Assembly: GCF_006152065.1 (NCBI RefSeq)
Contig: NZ_VDFW01000015.1
Span: forward strand, 1-64,000
Length of the DNA stretch: 64,000 nucleotides
Direction: 5' to 3'
Origin: Amycolatopsis alkalitolerans
Lineage (GTDB): Bacteria; Actinomycetota; Actinomycetes; Mycobacteriales; Pseudonocardiaceae
Of this stretch, positions 17,415-26,124 are shown piece by piece. The position numbers and the translations under genes are program-made. Each line of letters begins with the position of its first letter. Within the stretch, counting starts at the first letter, position 1. The notes under the pieces were generated by a model, which saw only the letters and a program-made list of their open reading frames with translations, ran no database searches and was not told the DNA's origin.

Positions 17415-18251
17415 ATGGCGAAGCACGCCCGGCGCGACCGCAAGTTCCGTTTCCTGCTCGCGGGCGCTGCCGCGGTCGCGGCGTCCTTACCCGTCGCCGC
17501 TGTCGCGGCCACCAGCGGCCCCGCCACGACTCCGCCCGCGCCGCAGGTGCAGCCGCGCATCGTCGGCGGCGACCAGGCCTCCATCGAGGACTATCCGTAC
17601 GCGGTCTTCCTGACCGACGCCAAGGGAAACCAGTTCTGCGGCGGCGTGCTCGTCAGTTCCTCGGCCGTCGCGACGGCGGCACACTGCGCGTCGGCGGTGT
17701 CACAGTCGGATCTGCGCGTCGTGGCCGGCCGCGAGGAGAAGTCCGGTTCGGACGGGGTCGTCGCGCGCGTCGTGCGGGTCTGGACGGAGCCCGGGTTCAC
17801 CGACCCCGGCAAGGGCGACGACGTCGCGGTGTTCAACCTGGACCGGCGGCTGCCGTACCAGCCGGTCAAACTGCCCAGCCAGTCCGACACCTCCCTGTAC
17901 AACGCGGGCACGAACGCGACCGTGGTCGGCTGGGGGCGCACGAGCGACGGAGGCGCCCGCGCGACCTCGCTACGCAAGGCCGTCGTCCCGATCGTCAGCG
18001 ATTCGAGCTGCCTGTCCAGCTACGGCAACTACGACGCGAAGAGCATGGTCTGCGCGGGCTATCCGCAGGGCGGGGTCGACGCCTGCCAGGGCGACTCGGG
18101 CGGCCCGCTCGTCGAGGGTGACACGCTGGTCGGCCTCGTCTCATGGGGCGACGGGTGCGCGAAGCCCGGTAAGCCCGGCGTGTACGCGCGCGTCGGCACC
18201 TACGCCGACGACATCAGGGCGCAGTCCCAGCAGCGCGGGCTTCTCTGGTAG
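17415..18251 (+). CDS. Secreted trypsin-like serine protease (S1)
   Basis: The 278-residue protein starts at ATG 17415. A basic N-terminus (AKHARRDRKFRF) and a hydrophobic stretch ending AAVAA form a signal peptide of about 35 residues. A short proline-rich propeptide ends at R before IVGGDQAS, the classic activation site. The catalytic triad is visible in VATAAHCAS, GDDVAVFNL and QGDSGGPLV. Disulfide cysteines flank His and Ser. The aspartate six residues before the catalytic serine (VDACQGDSGGP) predicts trypsin-like Arg/Lys specificity. Confidence 0.95.
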   Translation: MAKHARRDRKFRFLLAGAAAVAASLPVAAVAATSGPATTPPAPQVQPRIVGGDQASIEDYPYAVFLTDAKGNQFCGGVLVSSSAVATAAHCASAVSQSDLRVVAGREEKSGSDGVVARVVRVWTEPGFTDPGKGDDVAVFNLDRRLPYQPVKLPSQSDTSLYNAGTNATVVGWGRTSDGGARATSLRKAVVPIVSDSSCLSSYGNYDAKSMVCAGYPQGGVDACQGDSGGPLVEGDTLVGLVSWGDGCAKPGKPGVYARVGTYADDIRAQSQQRGLLW

Positions 18252-18260
18252 CAAGGACCG

Positions 18261-18695
18261 GTGAACGTCACCGGAACCGAGCTGACCACGAGCCAGCTCT
18301 ACGACCTGCTCCAACTGCGCGTCGACGTGTTCGTCGTCGAGCAGAACTGCCCCTATCCCGAGCTCGACGGCCGGGATCTGCTGCCGGGGACGCGGCATCT
18401 GTGGTTGTCCGGTGAACAGGGCGTCGAGTCGTACCTGCGGGTCCTGGACGAGGGTGGGCGCTACCGCATCGGGCGCGTGGTGACGGCGAAACGTGCCCGT
18501 GGCCGCGGCCTCGCCGCGCGCCTGATGACCGAAGCGCTCGAGATCGTCGGGGAAGCCGACAGCGTGCTCGACGCGCAGACGTACGCGCAGGGGTTCTACG
18601 CGAAGTTCGGGTACGTCCCCGAGGGTGAAGAATTCGACGAGGACGGTATCCCGCACATCAGGATGTGGCGGCGCGTGGCGGCGCGCACGCGCTGA
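18261..18695 (+). CDS. ElaA-like GNAT acetyltransferase
   Basis: The 144-residue GNAT protein starts at GTG 18261, nine bases after the protease stop. LLQLRVDVFVVEQNCPYPELDG is the ElaA N-terminal signature. RVVTAKRARGRGLAARLM is the acetyl-CoA loop and FYAKFGYVPEGEEF is near the end. Substrate unknown. The last 38 bp overlap the convergent bioF gene. Confidence 0.9.
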   Translation: MNVTGTELTTSQLYDLLQLRVDVFVVEQNCPYPELDGRDLLPGTRHLWLSGEQGVESYLRVLDEGGRYRIGRVVTAKRARGRGLAARLMTEALEIVGEADSVLDAQTYAQGFYAKFGYVPEGEEFDEDGIPHIRMWRRVAARTR

Positions 18696-19833
18696 TCACC
18701 TTCACCGCGGTGTCCACATCGGACTCGCTGAGGTCCGCGCGCGCGGTCAGGCGAAGCCGGGAGATGCCGTCGGGCACCGATGGCGGCCGGAAGCAGCCGA
18801 CTCGCACGCCCTGCTCGATGCAGCGCGCCGCCCAGCCGACGGCCTCGTCGGCCGAGGGGGCCTGCACCGACACGACGGCCGCGTCCGGCCGGCTGACCCG
18901 GAAGCCCGCGTCGGTGAGCTGTTCGGACAGCCGCGCCGCGTTCGCCAGCACCTTGCCGGCCAGGTCCGGTTCGGACTTGAGCACACCGAGCGCGGCCAGT
19001 GCGGCGGCGGCGCTGGCGGGCGCGAGACCGGTGTCGAAGATGAAACTGCGCGCGGTCTCCACGAGATGCTTGATGACACGGCGCGGCCCGAGTACCGCGC
19101 CTCCTTGCGCGCCAAGAGATTTCGACAACGTCACCGTGGTCACGACGTCGGGTTGACCGGCGAGGCCGGCTGCGTGCACCGCGCCACGGCCCCCTTCGCC
19201 GAGCACACCGAACCCGTGCGCGTCGTCGATGAGCAAGGCCGCGCCGTATTTGCGGCACGCCGTGGAGAGCTCGGTCAGCGGCGCGAGATCCCCGTCGACG
19301 GAGAACACCGAGTCGGTGACCACGAGCGCGCGGTCCGTACGCCGCGTCGCCAACGCATGCTCGACAGCGGCCGCATCGCTGTGCGCGACGGCGGCGATCC
19401 CGGCCCGGGAAAGGCGGCAGCCCTCGATGAGTGAGGCGTGGATGTACTTGTCGGTCACGATCGCCGATTCGGCGCCCGACAACGCCGTCACCGCGCCGAG
19501 GTTCGCGGTGAAGCCCGAGGAGAACACCAGCGCCGCCTGGAACCCGCAGAACCGCGCGAGTTCGTGCTCCAGTTCCGCGTGCAGTTCCGTGGAACCCGTG
19601 ACCAGGCGCGAACCCGTGGCGCCCGCACCCCAGCGCAGCGCGGCCGCCGCGGCCGCTCCGGCCACCCGCTTGTCCCGTGCCAGACCGAGATAGTCGTTGC
19701 CGGCCAGGTCCAGTTCGGCGCTCGACGCAGGGCGCGGGTTGAGCCTGCGGGTCAGGCCCGCTTCAGCGCGCCGGTCCGCCTCCGCGTCCAGCCAGTCGAA
19801 AACCTGCTCGGGCGGTTTCTGGGCTGCATCCAC
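18658..19833 (-). CDS. bioF: 8-amino-7-oxononanoate synthase
   Basis: This PLP enzyme condenses pimeloyl-thioester with L-alanine in biotin synthesis. The 391-residue protein shows LDLAGNDYLGLA, GAGATGSRLVTGSTELHAELE, the PLP aspartate region LLIDDAHGFGVLG, the Schiff-base lysine in VTLSKSLGAQGG and the C-terminal RLTARADLSESDVD. The start is GTG 19833. No bioA, bioD or bioB is in the window, so the gene stands apart from the rest of the pathway. A related alpha-oxoamine synthase with another acyl substrate cannot be excluded. Confidence 0.88.
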   Translation of the reverse strand: MDAAQKPPEQVFDWLDAEADRRAEAGLTRRLNPRPASSAELDLAGNDYLGLARDKRVAGAAAAAALRWGAGATGSRLVTGSTELHAELEHELARFCGFQAALVFSSGFTANLGAVTALSGAESAIVTDKYIHASLIEGCRLSRAGIAAVAHSDAAAVEHALATRRTDRALVVTDSVFSVDGDLAPLTELSTACRKYGAALLIDDAHGFGVLGEGGRGAVHAAGLAGQPDVVTTVTLSKSLGAQGGAVLGPRRVIKHLVETARSFIFDTGLAPASAAAALAALGVLKSEPDLAGKVLANAARLSEQLTDAGFRVSRPDAAVVSVQAPSADEAVGWAARCIEQGVRVGCFRPPSVPDGISRLRLTARADLSESDVDTAVKVISACAPPRAATS

Positions 19834-19914
19834 CCCCGCAGTGTCTCAGGCCCGTCCCACGACGCGGTGGAGGCCACCGTCACACCTCGACGATGGCCTC
19901 CCTGAACTGCGCAG

Positions 19915-21279
19915 TCAGTCGCGCGTGCGGCGCGCCGGGCCGCGACCGTCGCGCCGCGGCGGACGGCCTTCGCGGAACCCGCCCTGACGGTGCCCACCGA
20001 AACCGCGGCCACGGCCGCCCTGGTGGCGGTTACCGCGCGGCCCGCCATCGCGGCGGGGCTGCGGCTCACGGCGCCGCTCGGGCACGGGCACGCCACTGGG
20101 CTCGCGGGCACCGGTGACCCGGGCGAGTTCCCGGTCCCCGGGGCGCACGACGGTCGACTCCGCGCGCACCCCGGCGCGCTCGGTCATCCGCCGCACCGTG
20201 CGGCGCTGGTCGTGCGTGACGAGCGTGACCACCGTGCCGGACGCCCCCGCGCGCGCCGTGCGGCCCGCGCGGTGCAGGTAGTCCTTGTGGTCGGCCGCCG
20301 GGTCGACATGCAGCACGAGGCTCACGTCGTCGACGTGGATACCGCGGGCCGCGACGTCGGTGGCGACCAGCACCGGGGTGTGGCCTTCCTTGAAGTCGGC
20401 GAGCACGCGGTTGCGCTGGCCCTGGGTCTTGCCACCGTGCAACGCACCGGCCGCGACACCCCTGGCACGCAGCCGCTCGGCCAGCCGGTCGACGTGGTGC
20501 TTCGTGCGCACGAACATGATCGTGCGGCCCTCGCGGGCGCCGATCTCGGTGACGATCGACTGCTTGTCCTGGTGCGACACCTGGAACACGTAGTGGTCCA
20601 TCGTGTCCACGCTCGCGGTGACGGGCGCGACCGAATGCTCGACCGGGTCGGTCAGGTAGCGGTCGACGAGTTTCTTGACGTCCCCGTCGAGCGTCGCGGA
20701 GAACAGCAGGCGCTGCCCACCGGGCGGGGTCAGGTCGAGGATCTCCCGGACCTGCGGCAGGAAGCCCATGTCGGCCATCTGATCGGCTTCGTCGAGGGCG
20801 ATGAAGTTCACATCCGACAGCACGCAGGTGCCCTGCCGCACGTGGTCCGAAAGCCGGCCGGGGGTGGCGATCAGCAGATCGACGCCCCGGTTGAGCACAT
20901 CGGCCTGTCGCGTGAAGGCCATCCCGCCGACGACGGTGCGGCACCACAGGTTCATCGCCTTGGCCAGCGGGATGAGCGCGTCGGCGACCTGCATCGCCAG
21001 CTCACGGGTCGGGACCAGCACGAGCGCGCGCGGGTGCTTCGGACGGGCCTTGCCGCCGCCCAGCCGGCCCAGCAACGCCAGCCCGAACGCCAGGGTCTTG
21101 CCGGAACCGGTCTGCGCGCGGCCCAGCACGTCGCGCCCGGCGAGCGCGTCGGGCAGGGTGGCCGACTGGATCGGGAACGGGGAGGTCATCCCCTGCTCCC
21201 GCAGGGCGCCGAGCAGCGCCCGCGGAAGGTCGAGGTCTTCGAACGAGGTCACCGAGGTGGACTCGAAGGTGATGCTCAC
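19915..21279 (-). CDS. DEAD-box RNA helicase
   Basis: The protein has 454 residues from GTG 21279 behind GAGAGG. Helicase motifs occur in order: Q motif PFPIQSATLP, GRAQTGSGKT (I), PTRELAMQ (Ia), ALDEADQMADMG (II), FSATLDGD (III), DVAARGIHVDDVSLVLHVD (V) and HRAGRTARAG (VI). The C-terminus is an Arg/Gly-rich tail (GGRGRGFGGHRQGGFREGRP) for RNA binding. Such proteins remodel ribosomal or structured mRNA, often in the cold. A 218 bp leader separates it from the RIO kinase gene upstream, with TAGACT as a possible -10 box near 21480. Confidence 0.94.
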   Translation of the reverse strand: MSITFESTSVTSFEDLDLPRALLGALREQGMTSPFPIQSATLPDALAGRDVLGRAQTGSGKTLAFGLALLGRLGGGKARPKHPRALVLVPTRELAMQVADALIPLAKAMNLWCRTVVGGMAFTRQADVLNRGVDLLIATPGRLSDHVRQGTCVLSDVNFIALDEADQMADMGFLPQVREILDLTPPGGQRLLFSATLDGDVKKLVDRYLTDPVEHSVAPVTASVDTMDHYVFQVSHQDKQSIVTEIGAREGRTIMFVRTKHHVDRLAERLRARGVAAGALHGGKTQGQRNRVLADFKEGHTPVLVATDVAARGIHVDDVSLVLHVDPAADHKDYLHRAGRTARAGASGTVVTLVTHDQRRTVRRMTERAGVRAESTVVRPGDRELARVTGAREPSGVPVPERRREPQPRRDGGPRGNRHQGGRGRGFGGHRQGGFREGRPPRRDGRGPARRTRD

Positions 21280-21497
21280 TAACTGCCTCTCGGACGTGGC
21301 ACGTCGCAAGGAGGCCCAACCGCCCGCTTCGTTCGGGGCGCAGTGTTGTCCTGGGCGTTCACAGGGACGGACCCGGCGCATTAGGTGCGCCTTTGGTGGG
21401 TGGATTACCGCGAGCCACGAAAGCTGGCTTGGCCGCGAAGAACAACACTCCACGCCGCCGGTTGCGGTCTGTGATGAGTCTACCTGAAGGGCTGAAC

Positions 21498-22376
21498 TCA
21501 CCTGAGACCGGCCCGATCACGCAGCTTGGCGACGAGATCGGGCACATCGAGGTTCAGACCGCGTGAGCTGAACCACCCGGCGAGGTTCGCCGCGTCGCGG
21601 GCCAGATATTCGGCGCCGCCGGGGTTGGCGAACACATCGACCAGTTGCGGGGTGTCGATGAGCATCAGCCTGCTCTCGTGGACGAGGACGTTGTAGGCGG
21701 ACAGGTCGCCGTGCGCGAGCCCCTCGGCGGCCAACTGCTCGAGCGCCTTCTCCGCCTGGAACCACAGGTCGGCCAGCTCGTCCTCGCCGGGCCGGAGCTG
21801 CGCGAGCCGCGGCGCGGCAGTCCCGTCCTCGTCACCGAGGAACTCCAGCAGCAGCTCGGTACCGTCGCGCTGCACGGGGTACGGCACCGGCAGCCCGGCC
21901 GTCCACAGGCGACCCAGCGCGGCGAACTCGGCCACCGCCCACTGCTCCGCGATGAGGTTGCGGCCGAACGAGGTCCGGTTGGCCATCGCCCGGTTCTCCC
22001 TCGAGCGGCGCATGCGGCGGCCCTCGAGATAGCCGGAGTCGCGGTGGAACTGGCGGTGTTCGCTCGAGCGGTAGCGCTTCGCGGCGAGCAGGCATTCGCG
22101 GGATCGGTCCGGCAGCCCGCGGCGCAGCAGATGCACGTCGGCTTCCTTGCCGGTCTTGAGGATGCCGAGTTCGGTGTCGACGGCGGCGAGGTCGGTGACG
22201 AGCCACTCCGGGTACGGCTGCGGGCCGCGCTCGCCGGTGTCCCAGGTCGAGTAACGGTCCCCGTCGCCGGGGAGATCCTGTTCGGGCGATTCGGCCAGCC
22301 GGGCACGTTCGTATTCGGTGAGGCGGCCACGACGGGTGTAGGTGTCGTTGTCGAAACGGTCGCGCTTGTCACGCAC
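21498..22376 (-). CDS. RIO-type serine kinase
   Basis: The 292-residue protein starts at GTG 22376 behind AAGGAG. It has the RIO nucleotide loop LKTGKEADVHLLRRG, the catalytic loop GLAHGDLSAYNVLVHE and the metal-binding LIDTPQLVDV in place of DFG. RIO kinases act in ribosome maturation in archaea and eukaryotes; the bacterial role is unclear. A short leader peptide frame lies 41 bp upstream. It is transcribed towards the DEAD-box helicase, and a shared role in ribosome assembly is plausible but inferred. Confidence 0.9.
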   Translation of the reverse strand: MRDKRDRFDNDTYTRRGRLTEYERARLAESPEQDLPGDGDRYSTWDTGERGPQPYPEWLVTDLAAVDTELGILKTGKEADVHLLRRGLPDRSRECLLAAKRYRSSEHRQFHRDSGYLEGRRMRRSRENRAMANRTSFGRNLIAEQWAVAEFAALGRLWTAGLPVPYPVQRDGTELLLEFLGDEDGTAAPRLAQLRPGEDELADLWFQAEKALEQLAAEGLAHGDLSAYNVLVHESRLMLIDTPQLVDVFANPGGAEYLARDAANLAGWFSSRGLNLDVPDLVAKLRDRAGLR

Positions 22377-22417
22377 TGGTGGGTTCTCCTTGCGAGGGTG
22401 CCCCACCAGGCGTGACT

Positions 22418-22474
22418 TCAGCCGAGCGGGGCGAACGGATGGGAAAGGGCACGAGTCAGCACGGGAACAGCCAT
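22418..22474 (-). CDS. Possible 18-residue leader peptide upstream of the RIO kinase
   Basis: On the minus strand an ATG at 22474 lies behind a near-perfect AAAGGAGG ribosome site and opens a frame MAVPVLTRALSHPFAPLG that ends at TGA 22420-22418. It stops 41 bp before the kinase start. The site is stronger than that of the kinase itself, which suggests the peptide is really translated and may control the kinase by attenuation or coupling. No cysteine or runs of one amino acid hint at the effector. Confidence 0.45.
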   Translation of the reverse strand: MAVPVLTRALSHPFAPLG

Positions 22475-22540
22475 CGTGTGCCTCCTTTCGTCCGCCGGAA
22501 CCGTGATGATCTGCTCGCGGCGGCTGCTGGCGCAACCGAA

Positions 22541-22622
22541 TTACCAGTCCGGCCGAAGGCAGGCGGACACGGTCCGTGGCCGACCTGCTCGTGAACACCC
22601 GTGTCCGCCGTCGGGTTGGTAA
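22541..22622. repeat. MITE-like inverted-repeat element, divergent copy 3
   Basis: The 82 bp element has imperfect ends: TTACCAGTCCGGC at 22541-22553 pairs with GTCGGGTTGGTAA at 22610-22622 (3 mismatches in 13). An inner pair GGCGGACAC / GTGTCCGCC strengthens the fold. The GAAGGCAGGCGGAC stretch resembles AAAAGTAGGCGGAC of copy 1. It lies between the divergent RIO kinase and FAD oxidoreductase genes and may contribute sequence to the oxidoreductase promoter. Confidence 0.55.
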
Positions 22623-22653
22623 CGAACGGCACAGTCGCGGCAGACTGGCGATC

Positions 22654-23745
22654 GTGCGTGTTGTCGTCATCGGATCGGGAATCGCCGGCGCGAGCGCCGC
22701 CTACCAGCTCACGCGGCGGGACGTGGAAGTGGTCGTGGTCGATGCCGGCCGAAGCGGAGTCGCGACCGCGGCCGGCGCGGGCATCGTGTGCCCCTGGACC
22801 TCGCGCGGGCCAGAGGAGCACAACCGCGCCGCGTCGGTCGCCGCGGACTACTACCGGACGCTGGTCGCGGAGCTGGCCGACGACGGGGTGACCGGCTCGT
22901 CGTTCGAGGTCGTCGGCGGCATGGTCGTCTCGGCGGATCCTGGCGAGCTGGACGAGGCGCATGAGCGGGTGAGCCGGCGAGCGGCGGCGTCCGCGGTCGC
23001 GGGCGAAGTGCGGCGGCTCGATCGGGCACGCGAGTTGTTCCCGGCGCTGGCGCCCGAACTCGGAGCGGTGTACGTGGCAGGCGGCGCCCGCGTGGACGGC
23101 CGGCAGCTGCGGGAGGCGCTGCTCACGGCGGCGGCCAAGCGGGGCGCCGAGGTGGTGACCGGGGAGGCCCGGTTTACCGGCGGCGACGTGCACGTCAATG
23201 GTGCGACGGTGGCCGCGGACAAGATCGTCGTCGCCGCCGGGGCGTGGAGCGCGGACCTGGTCGAGCCGCTCGGCGTCTCCTTGGGGGTGGCGCCGCAGCG
23301 CGGGCAGATCAGCCACTTCGAACTGCCGGGTGTGGACACCGGCCCGTGGCCGGTCGTGCTGCCGGTGTCGAGCCACTATCTACTGGCGTTTCCCGGTTCC
23401 CGGGTGGTCGCGGGCGCGACGCGTGAGACGGGGTCCGGCTTCGACTACCGGATCACCGCGGCCGGGCAGCGTGAGGTGCTCGAGAACGCGCTCGCCGTGG
23501 CACCGGGGCTCGCCGACGCGACTCTGCTGGAGACCCGCGTCGGGTTCCGTCCGGCATCCGAGGACGGGCTGCCCCTGCTGGGGCCGCTGACCGAACGCCC
23601 CGACGTGCTGATCGCCACGGGTTTCGGCCCGAGCGGGCTGACGCTCGCCCCGTTCGCGGGAAGGCTGATCGCGGAGTTGGCGCTCGGGGCACGGCCGTCG
23701 CTCGATCTCGAGCCGTACCGGCCGGAGCGGTTCAGTGCACGATGA
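22654..23745 (+). CDS. FAD-dependent oxidoreductase, D-amino-acid/sarcosine oxidase family
   Basis: The 363-residue protein starts at GTG 22654, with CAGACT 7 bp upstream (leaderless). The FAD dinucleotide site VVVIGSGIAGASAAYQL begins the protein. A second acidic strand EVVVVDAG follows, and the C-terminal FAD segment is VLIATGFGPSGLTLAPFAGRL. This is the DAO family that oxidises amines or N-methyl amino acids. Substrate unknown. It overlaps the convergent yaaA gene by 14 bp. Confidence 0.9.
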   Translation: MRVVVIGSGIAGASAAYQLTRRDVEVVVVDAGRSGVATAAGAGIVCPWTSRGPEEHNRAASVAADYYRTLVAELADDGVTGSSFEVVGGMVVSADPGELDEAHERVSRRAAASAVAGEVRRLDRARELFPALAPELGAVYVAGGARVDGRQLREALLTAAAKRGAEVVTGEARFTGGDVHVNGATVAADKIVVAAGAWSADLVEPLGVSLGVAPQRGQISHFELPGVDTGPWPVVLPVSSHYLLAFPGSRVVAGATRETGSGFDYRITAAGQREVLENALAVAPGLADATLLETRVGFRPASEDGLPLLGPLTERPDVLIATGFGPSGLTLAPFAGRLIAELALGARPSLDLEPYRPERFSAR

Positions 23746-24466
23746 CGAGGTCGATCTCGCGGTCGCCGGTGCGTTTGACCTCGAAGCCCGCCTTCGAGGC
23801 GGCGGACAGTACAGCCTCGACGGTGGACGGTGCGCGGCCGGTCTTCGCAAGCGCGGCGGCCAGCCTGCCCTTGTAGGCCTTGTTGTGATGGCTGATCGTC
23901 TTCCCGGTCGCCGTGACCACGCGCACCGTGACCGCGCCCGGGATACCGGCGAGTGCGGCGTAGGCGCCGGAACGCAGGTCGACGATCAGCTCGTCCATTC
24001 CCGCGAAGACCGGCTCGAGAACGGGGCGCCAGAGCGCGCGCAAGGAGCCGAGCGAGGGGAGTGAGCTGTCGCCGGAGAGCCGGTAGGCGGGGATGCGGTC
24101 GTCGGCGCGGGCGACGCCGAACAAAGCGGACGCGACGGCGAGGCGCCCGCGCGCCTTCGCGAGCTGGGCCTTGGTGAAACGGCCGATGTCGAGTGCGTCG
24201 TAGAGGACGCCGGTGTAGCGCTCGAGCGCGGGCAGCGTCGGCGACGACCACAGCGCGGCGTTGCGCGCGACCTCGTCCTCCTGCCGGCGGGTCAGGCCCA
24301 GCGCGCCGAGGCTCGCGGGTACGTCGGCGGCGAGGTCGACGAGCGCGTCGGCCAGCTTCCGGCGGACAGGGTTGAGCTCGGGGTGCGAGAGTTCGTCGAG
24401 GTTCAGCGGCGGGCCGTCCCCGCCGGGTGCCTTGGTCTCGGAAGGGGGCAGCAACATCAGCACCAC
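23732..24466 (-). CDS. yaaA: Peroxide stress protein YaaA (UPF0246)
   Basis: The 244-residue protein has the YaaA signature at both ends: MLLPPSETKAPGGDGPPL and SHHNKAYKGRLAAALAK. In E. coli YaaA lowers free iron during hydrogen peroxide stress, and its fold binds DNA. The start is GTG 24466; an ATG three codons in (24457) is an alternative. It is convergent with the FAD oxidoreductase, which would itself make peroxide. That link is suggestive only. Confidence 0.92.
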   Translation of the reverse strand: MVLMLLPPSETKAPGGDGPPLNLDELSHPELNPVRRKLADALVDLAADVPASLGALGLTRRQEDEVARNAALWSSPTLPALERYTGVLYDALDIGRFTKAQLAKARGRLAVASALFGVARADDRIPAYRLSGDSSLPSLGSLRALWRPVLEPVFAGMDELIVDLRSGAYAALAGIPGAVTVRVVTATGKTISHHNKAYKGRLAAALAKTGRAPSTVEAVLSAASKAGFEVKRTGDREIDLVIVH

Positions 24467-24600
24467 AGCAGGTTAACCGCCCGTGGTCGCGCCGGGTTCG
24501 TGGTGGCCGGCCAGCCGATGATCTTGCTCGTGGCACCGTTCGCCGGTCAGCGGGGGTGACGCCGGTGCCGCGCCGGATCGCCCACTGCTTTACTTCACGT

Positions 24601-25335
24601 ATGGAACCCAGTGGGCCACTGACGCTCCGGTATGCCTCTGCCACCGATGTCGGGCAGCGGCGGGATGCGAACGAGGACTCGGTCTTCACCAGTTCACGGC
24701 TGCTCGCGGTCGCCGACGGGATGGGCGGCCACGTGGCCGGCGAGGTCGCCAGCTCGGCGGCGGTCGCCGCTGTCACTGCGCTGGACGAGCGGCTCGAGAC
24801 CCGTGACCTCGAGCCCGCGGAAGCGCTGCCGGAAATGGTGACCGATGCGGTCCGCCGGCTGACCGCGCTCACCGAGGAGGACCCGGCACTGCTCGGCATG
24901 GGTACAACCCTGACCGCGCTGCTGTGGGACGGCGCCCGGTTCACCCTGGCCCATGTCGGCGACTCGCGCGCCTACCGGCTGCGTGACGGTGAGCTCGAGC
25001 AGATCACCCGCGATCACACCGTGGTGCAGGAGCTGGTCGATCAGGGCCGGATCACGCGGGAGGTGGCCATGACCCACCCGAGCCGCTCGGTGCTCACGAG
25101 GGCGCTGCAAAGCGGTGGCCAGGCCGAGCCGGATGTGTTCGCGGTCGAGGTCAAGGCCGGGGACCGGTACCTGATCTGCTCGGACGGTCTTTCGGACGCG
25201 GTCCCGCCGGAGCTGCTGGAAGAGACCCTGGCCGCGACCAGCGACCCGGACGCCACCGTGCGCAAACTGGTCGAACTCGCCAACGCGGGCGGCGGCCCGG
25301 ACAACATCACGTGCATAGTCGCCGACGTCGGCTGA
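24601..25335 (+). CDS. PP2C-family serine/threonine phosphatase (PstP-like)
   Basis: The 244-residue soluble phosphatase starts at ATG 24601. Metal and catalytic motifs appear in order: ATDVGQRRDANEDSVF, VADGMGGHVAGEVAS, GMGTTLTALL, HVGDSRAYRL, CSDGLSDAV and GGPDNITCIV. It lacks the transmembrane and extracellular parts of mycobacterial PstP, so it acts in the cytoplasm. A strong hairpin terminator follows the stop. Confidence 0.95.
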   Translation: MEPSGPLTLRYASATDVGQRRDANEDSVFTSSRLLAVADGMGGHVAGEVASSAAVAAVTALDERLETRDLEPAEALPEMVTDAVRRLTALTEEDPALLGMGTTLTALLWDGARFTLAHVGDSRAYRLRDGELEQITRDHTVVQELVDQGRITREVAMTHPSRSVLTRALQSGGQAEPDVFAVEVKAGDRYLICSDGLSDAVPPELLEETLAATSDPDATVRKLVELANAGGGPDNITCIVADVG

Positions 25336-25359
25336 CCGGTCCGGGCGCGCTTGTACGGA

Positions 25360-25398
25360 GAGCGTGTGGAGGCAGCGCCAACCTGCCTCCACACGCTC
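25360..25398 (+). terminator. Hairpin terminator after the PP2C gene
   Basis: A perfect 16 bp stem (GAGCGTGTGGAGGCAG at 25360-25375 with its complement at 25383-25398) and a 7-base loop lie 24 bp after the stop. CCTTCT follows, so there is no long T-run, which is usual for high-GC actinomycetes. Confidence 0.75.
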
Positions 25399-25400
25399 CC

Positions 25401-25903
25401 TTCTCCGGCGGCCGCGAACCCGATCCGCTCAGACGGTCGGGAATCGGCGCTTTTCGCCCGGGCGGCTGCGAATCGGTGCCCTCTGCTCAGGCGGTCGGGA
25501 TTCGGTGCCGTCCGCTCACGCGGTTGCGAATCGTTGTCCTCCCTTCGGGCGATCGGGATTCGGTGCCTTTCGTTCGGGTGGCCGCGAAGCGGTGCCTTTC
25601 GTTCGGGCGGTTGCGAGCCGGTGCCGTCCGCCGAGGCGGTCAGGATTCGGTGCCTTCCGTTCGGGTGGCCGGGAATCGCTGCTCTCCGCTCACCCCGGCC
25701 AGGAACCGTTGCCCTCCGCTCAGGCGGCCAGGAACCGTTGCCCTCCGCTCAGGCGGCCAGGAATCGGTGCCGTCCGCTCACGCGGTCAGGAACCGTTGCC
25801 CTCCGCTCGGGTGGCCGGGAACCGTTGCCCTCCGCTCAGGTGGCCGGGAACCTGATCCGCTCAGGCGCAGGAACCGTCGCCTTTCGCTCGGGCGGCCGCG
25901 AAC
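25401..25903. repeat. Array of about 17 degenerate 29 bp tandem repeats
   Basis: From 25421 the sequence can be cut into 17 units, 14 of exactly 29 bp and three of 23, 24 and 30 bp. A typical unit runs CGGTGCC..TCCGCTC..GGCGG..GGAA. There are no unique spacers. 29 is not a multiple of three, so all frames shift and the stretch is not translated except its last part. Unit 17 (25875-25903) and part of unit 16 form the 3' end of the S1-domain gene on the minus strand. One more isolated unit lies near 26200-26230. Apart from this array, the 525 bp between 25336 and 25860 hold only the PP2C terminator. Confidence 0.85.
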
Positions 25904-26124
25904 CGGATCCGTCGTTTCTCGACGTCGATCTCCGCGGCCCGTACCGGGATGGTTGAGCCGACCTGCGGCTCGGTCGCGCCGGTGGAGTGCGGTAGCAACC
26001 CGTGGACTCCCGGCGCGACTTCGAGAAGTGCGCCGAACGGCAATACCTCGGTCACCTTCGCATTGACCACGCCGCCGTCGCCGTGCTCCGCGAGGAAGGC
26101 AAGCCATTGCGTGGACTGGGACAT
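25861..26124 (-). CDS. S1 RNA-binding domain protein
   Basis: The 87-residue protein starts at ATG 26124 behind a very strong GAGGAGGTG site. One S1/OB domain fills it: AKVTEVLPFGALLEVAPGVHGLLPHS and GSTIPVRAAEIDVEKRRIRF. Single-domain S1 proteins bind RNA and may act in translation or RNA decay. The last 14 residues (RFAAARAKGDGSCA) are encoded by the terminal units of the 29 bp repeat array, so the natural C-terminus may have been replaced or the array grew out of it. Confidence 0.88.
   Translation of the reverse strand: MSQSTQWLAFLAEHGDGGVVNAKVTEVLPFGALLEVAPGVHGLLPHSTGATEPQVGSTIPVRAAEIDVEKRRIRFAAARAKGDGSCA

Noticed and set aside
25401..25903. CRISPR array of 29 bp repeats
   Set aside because: Units follow one another directly without unique spacers, and no cas genes are present.
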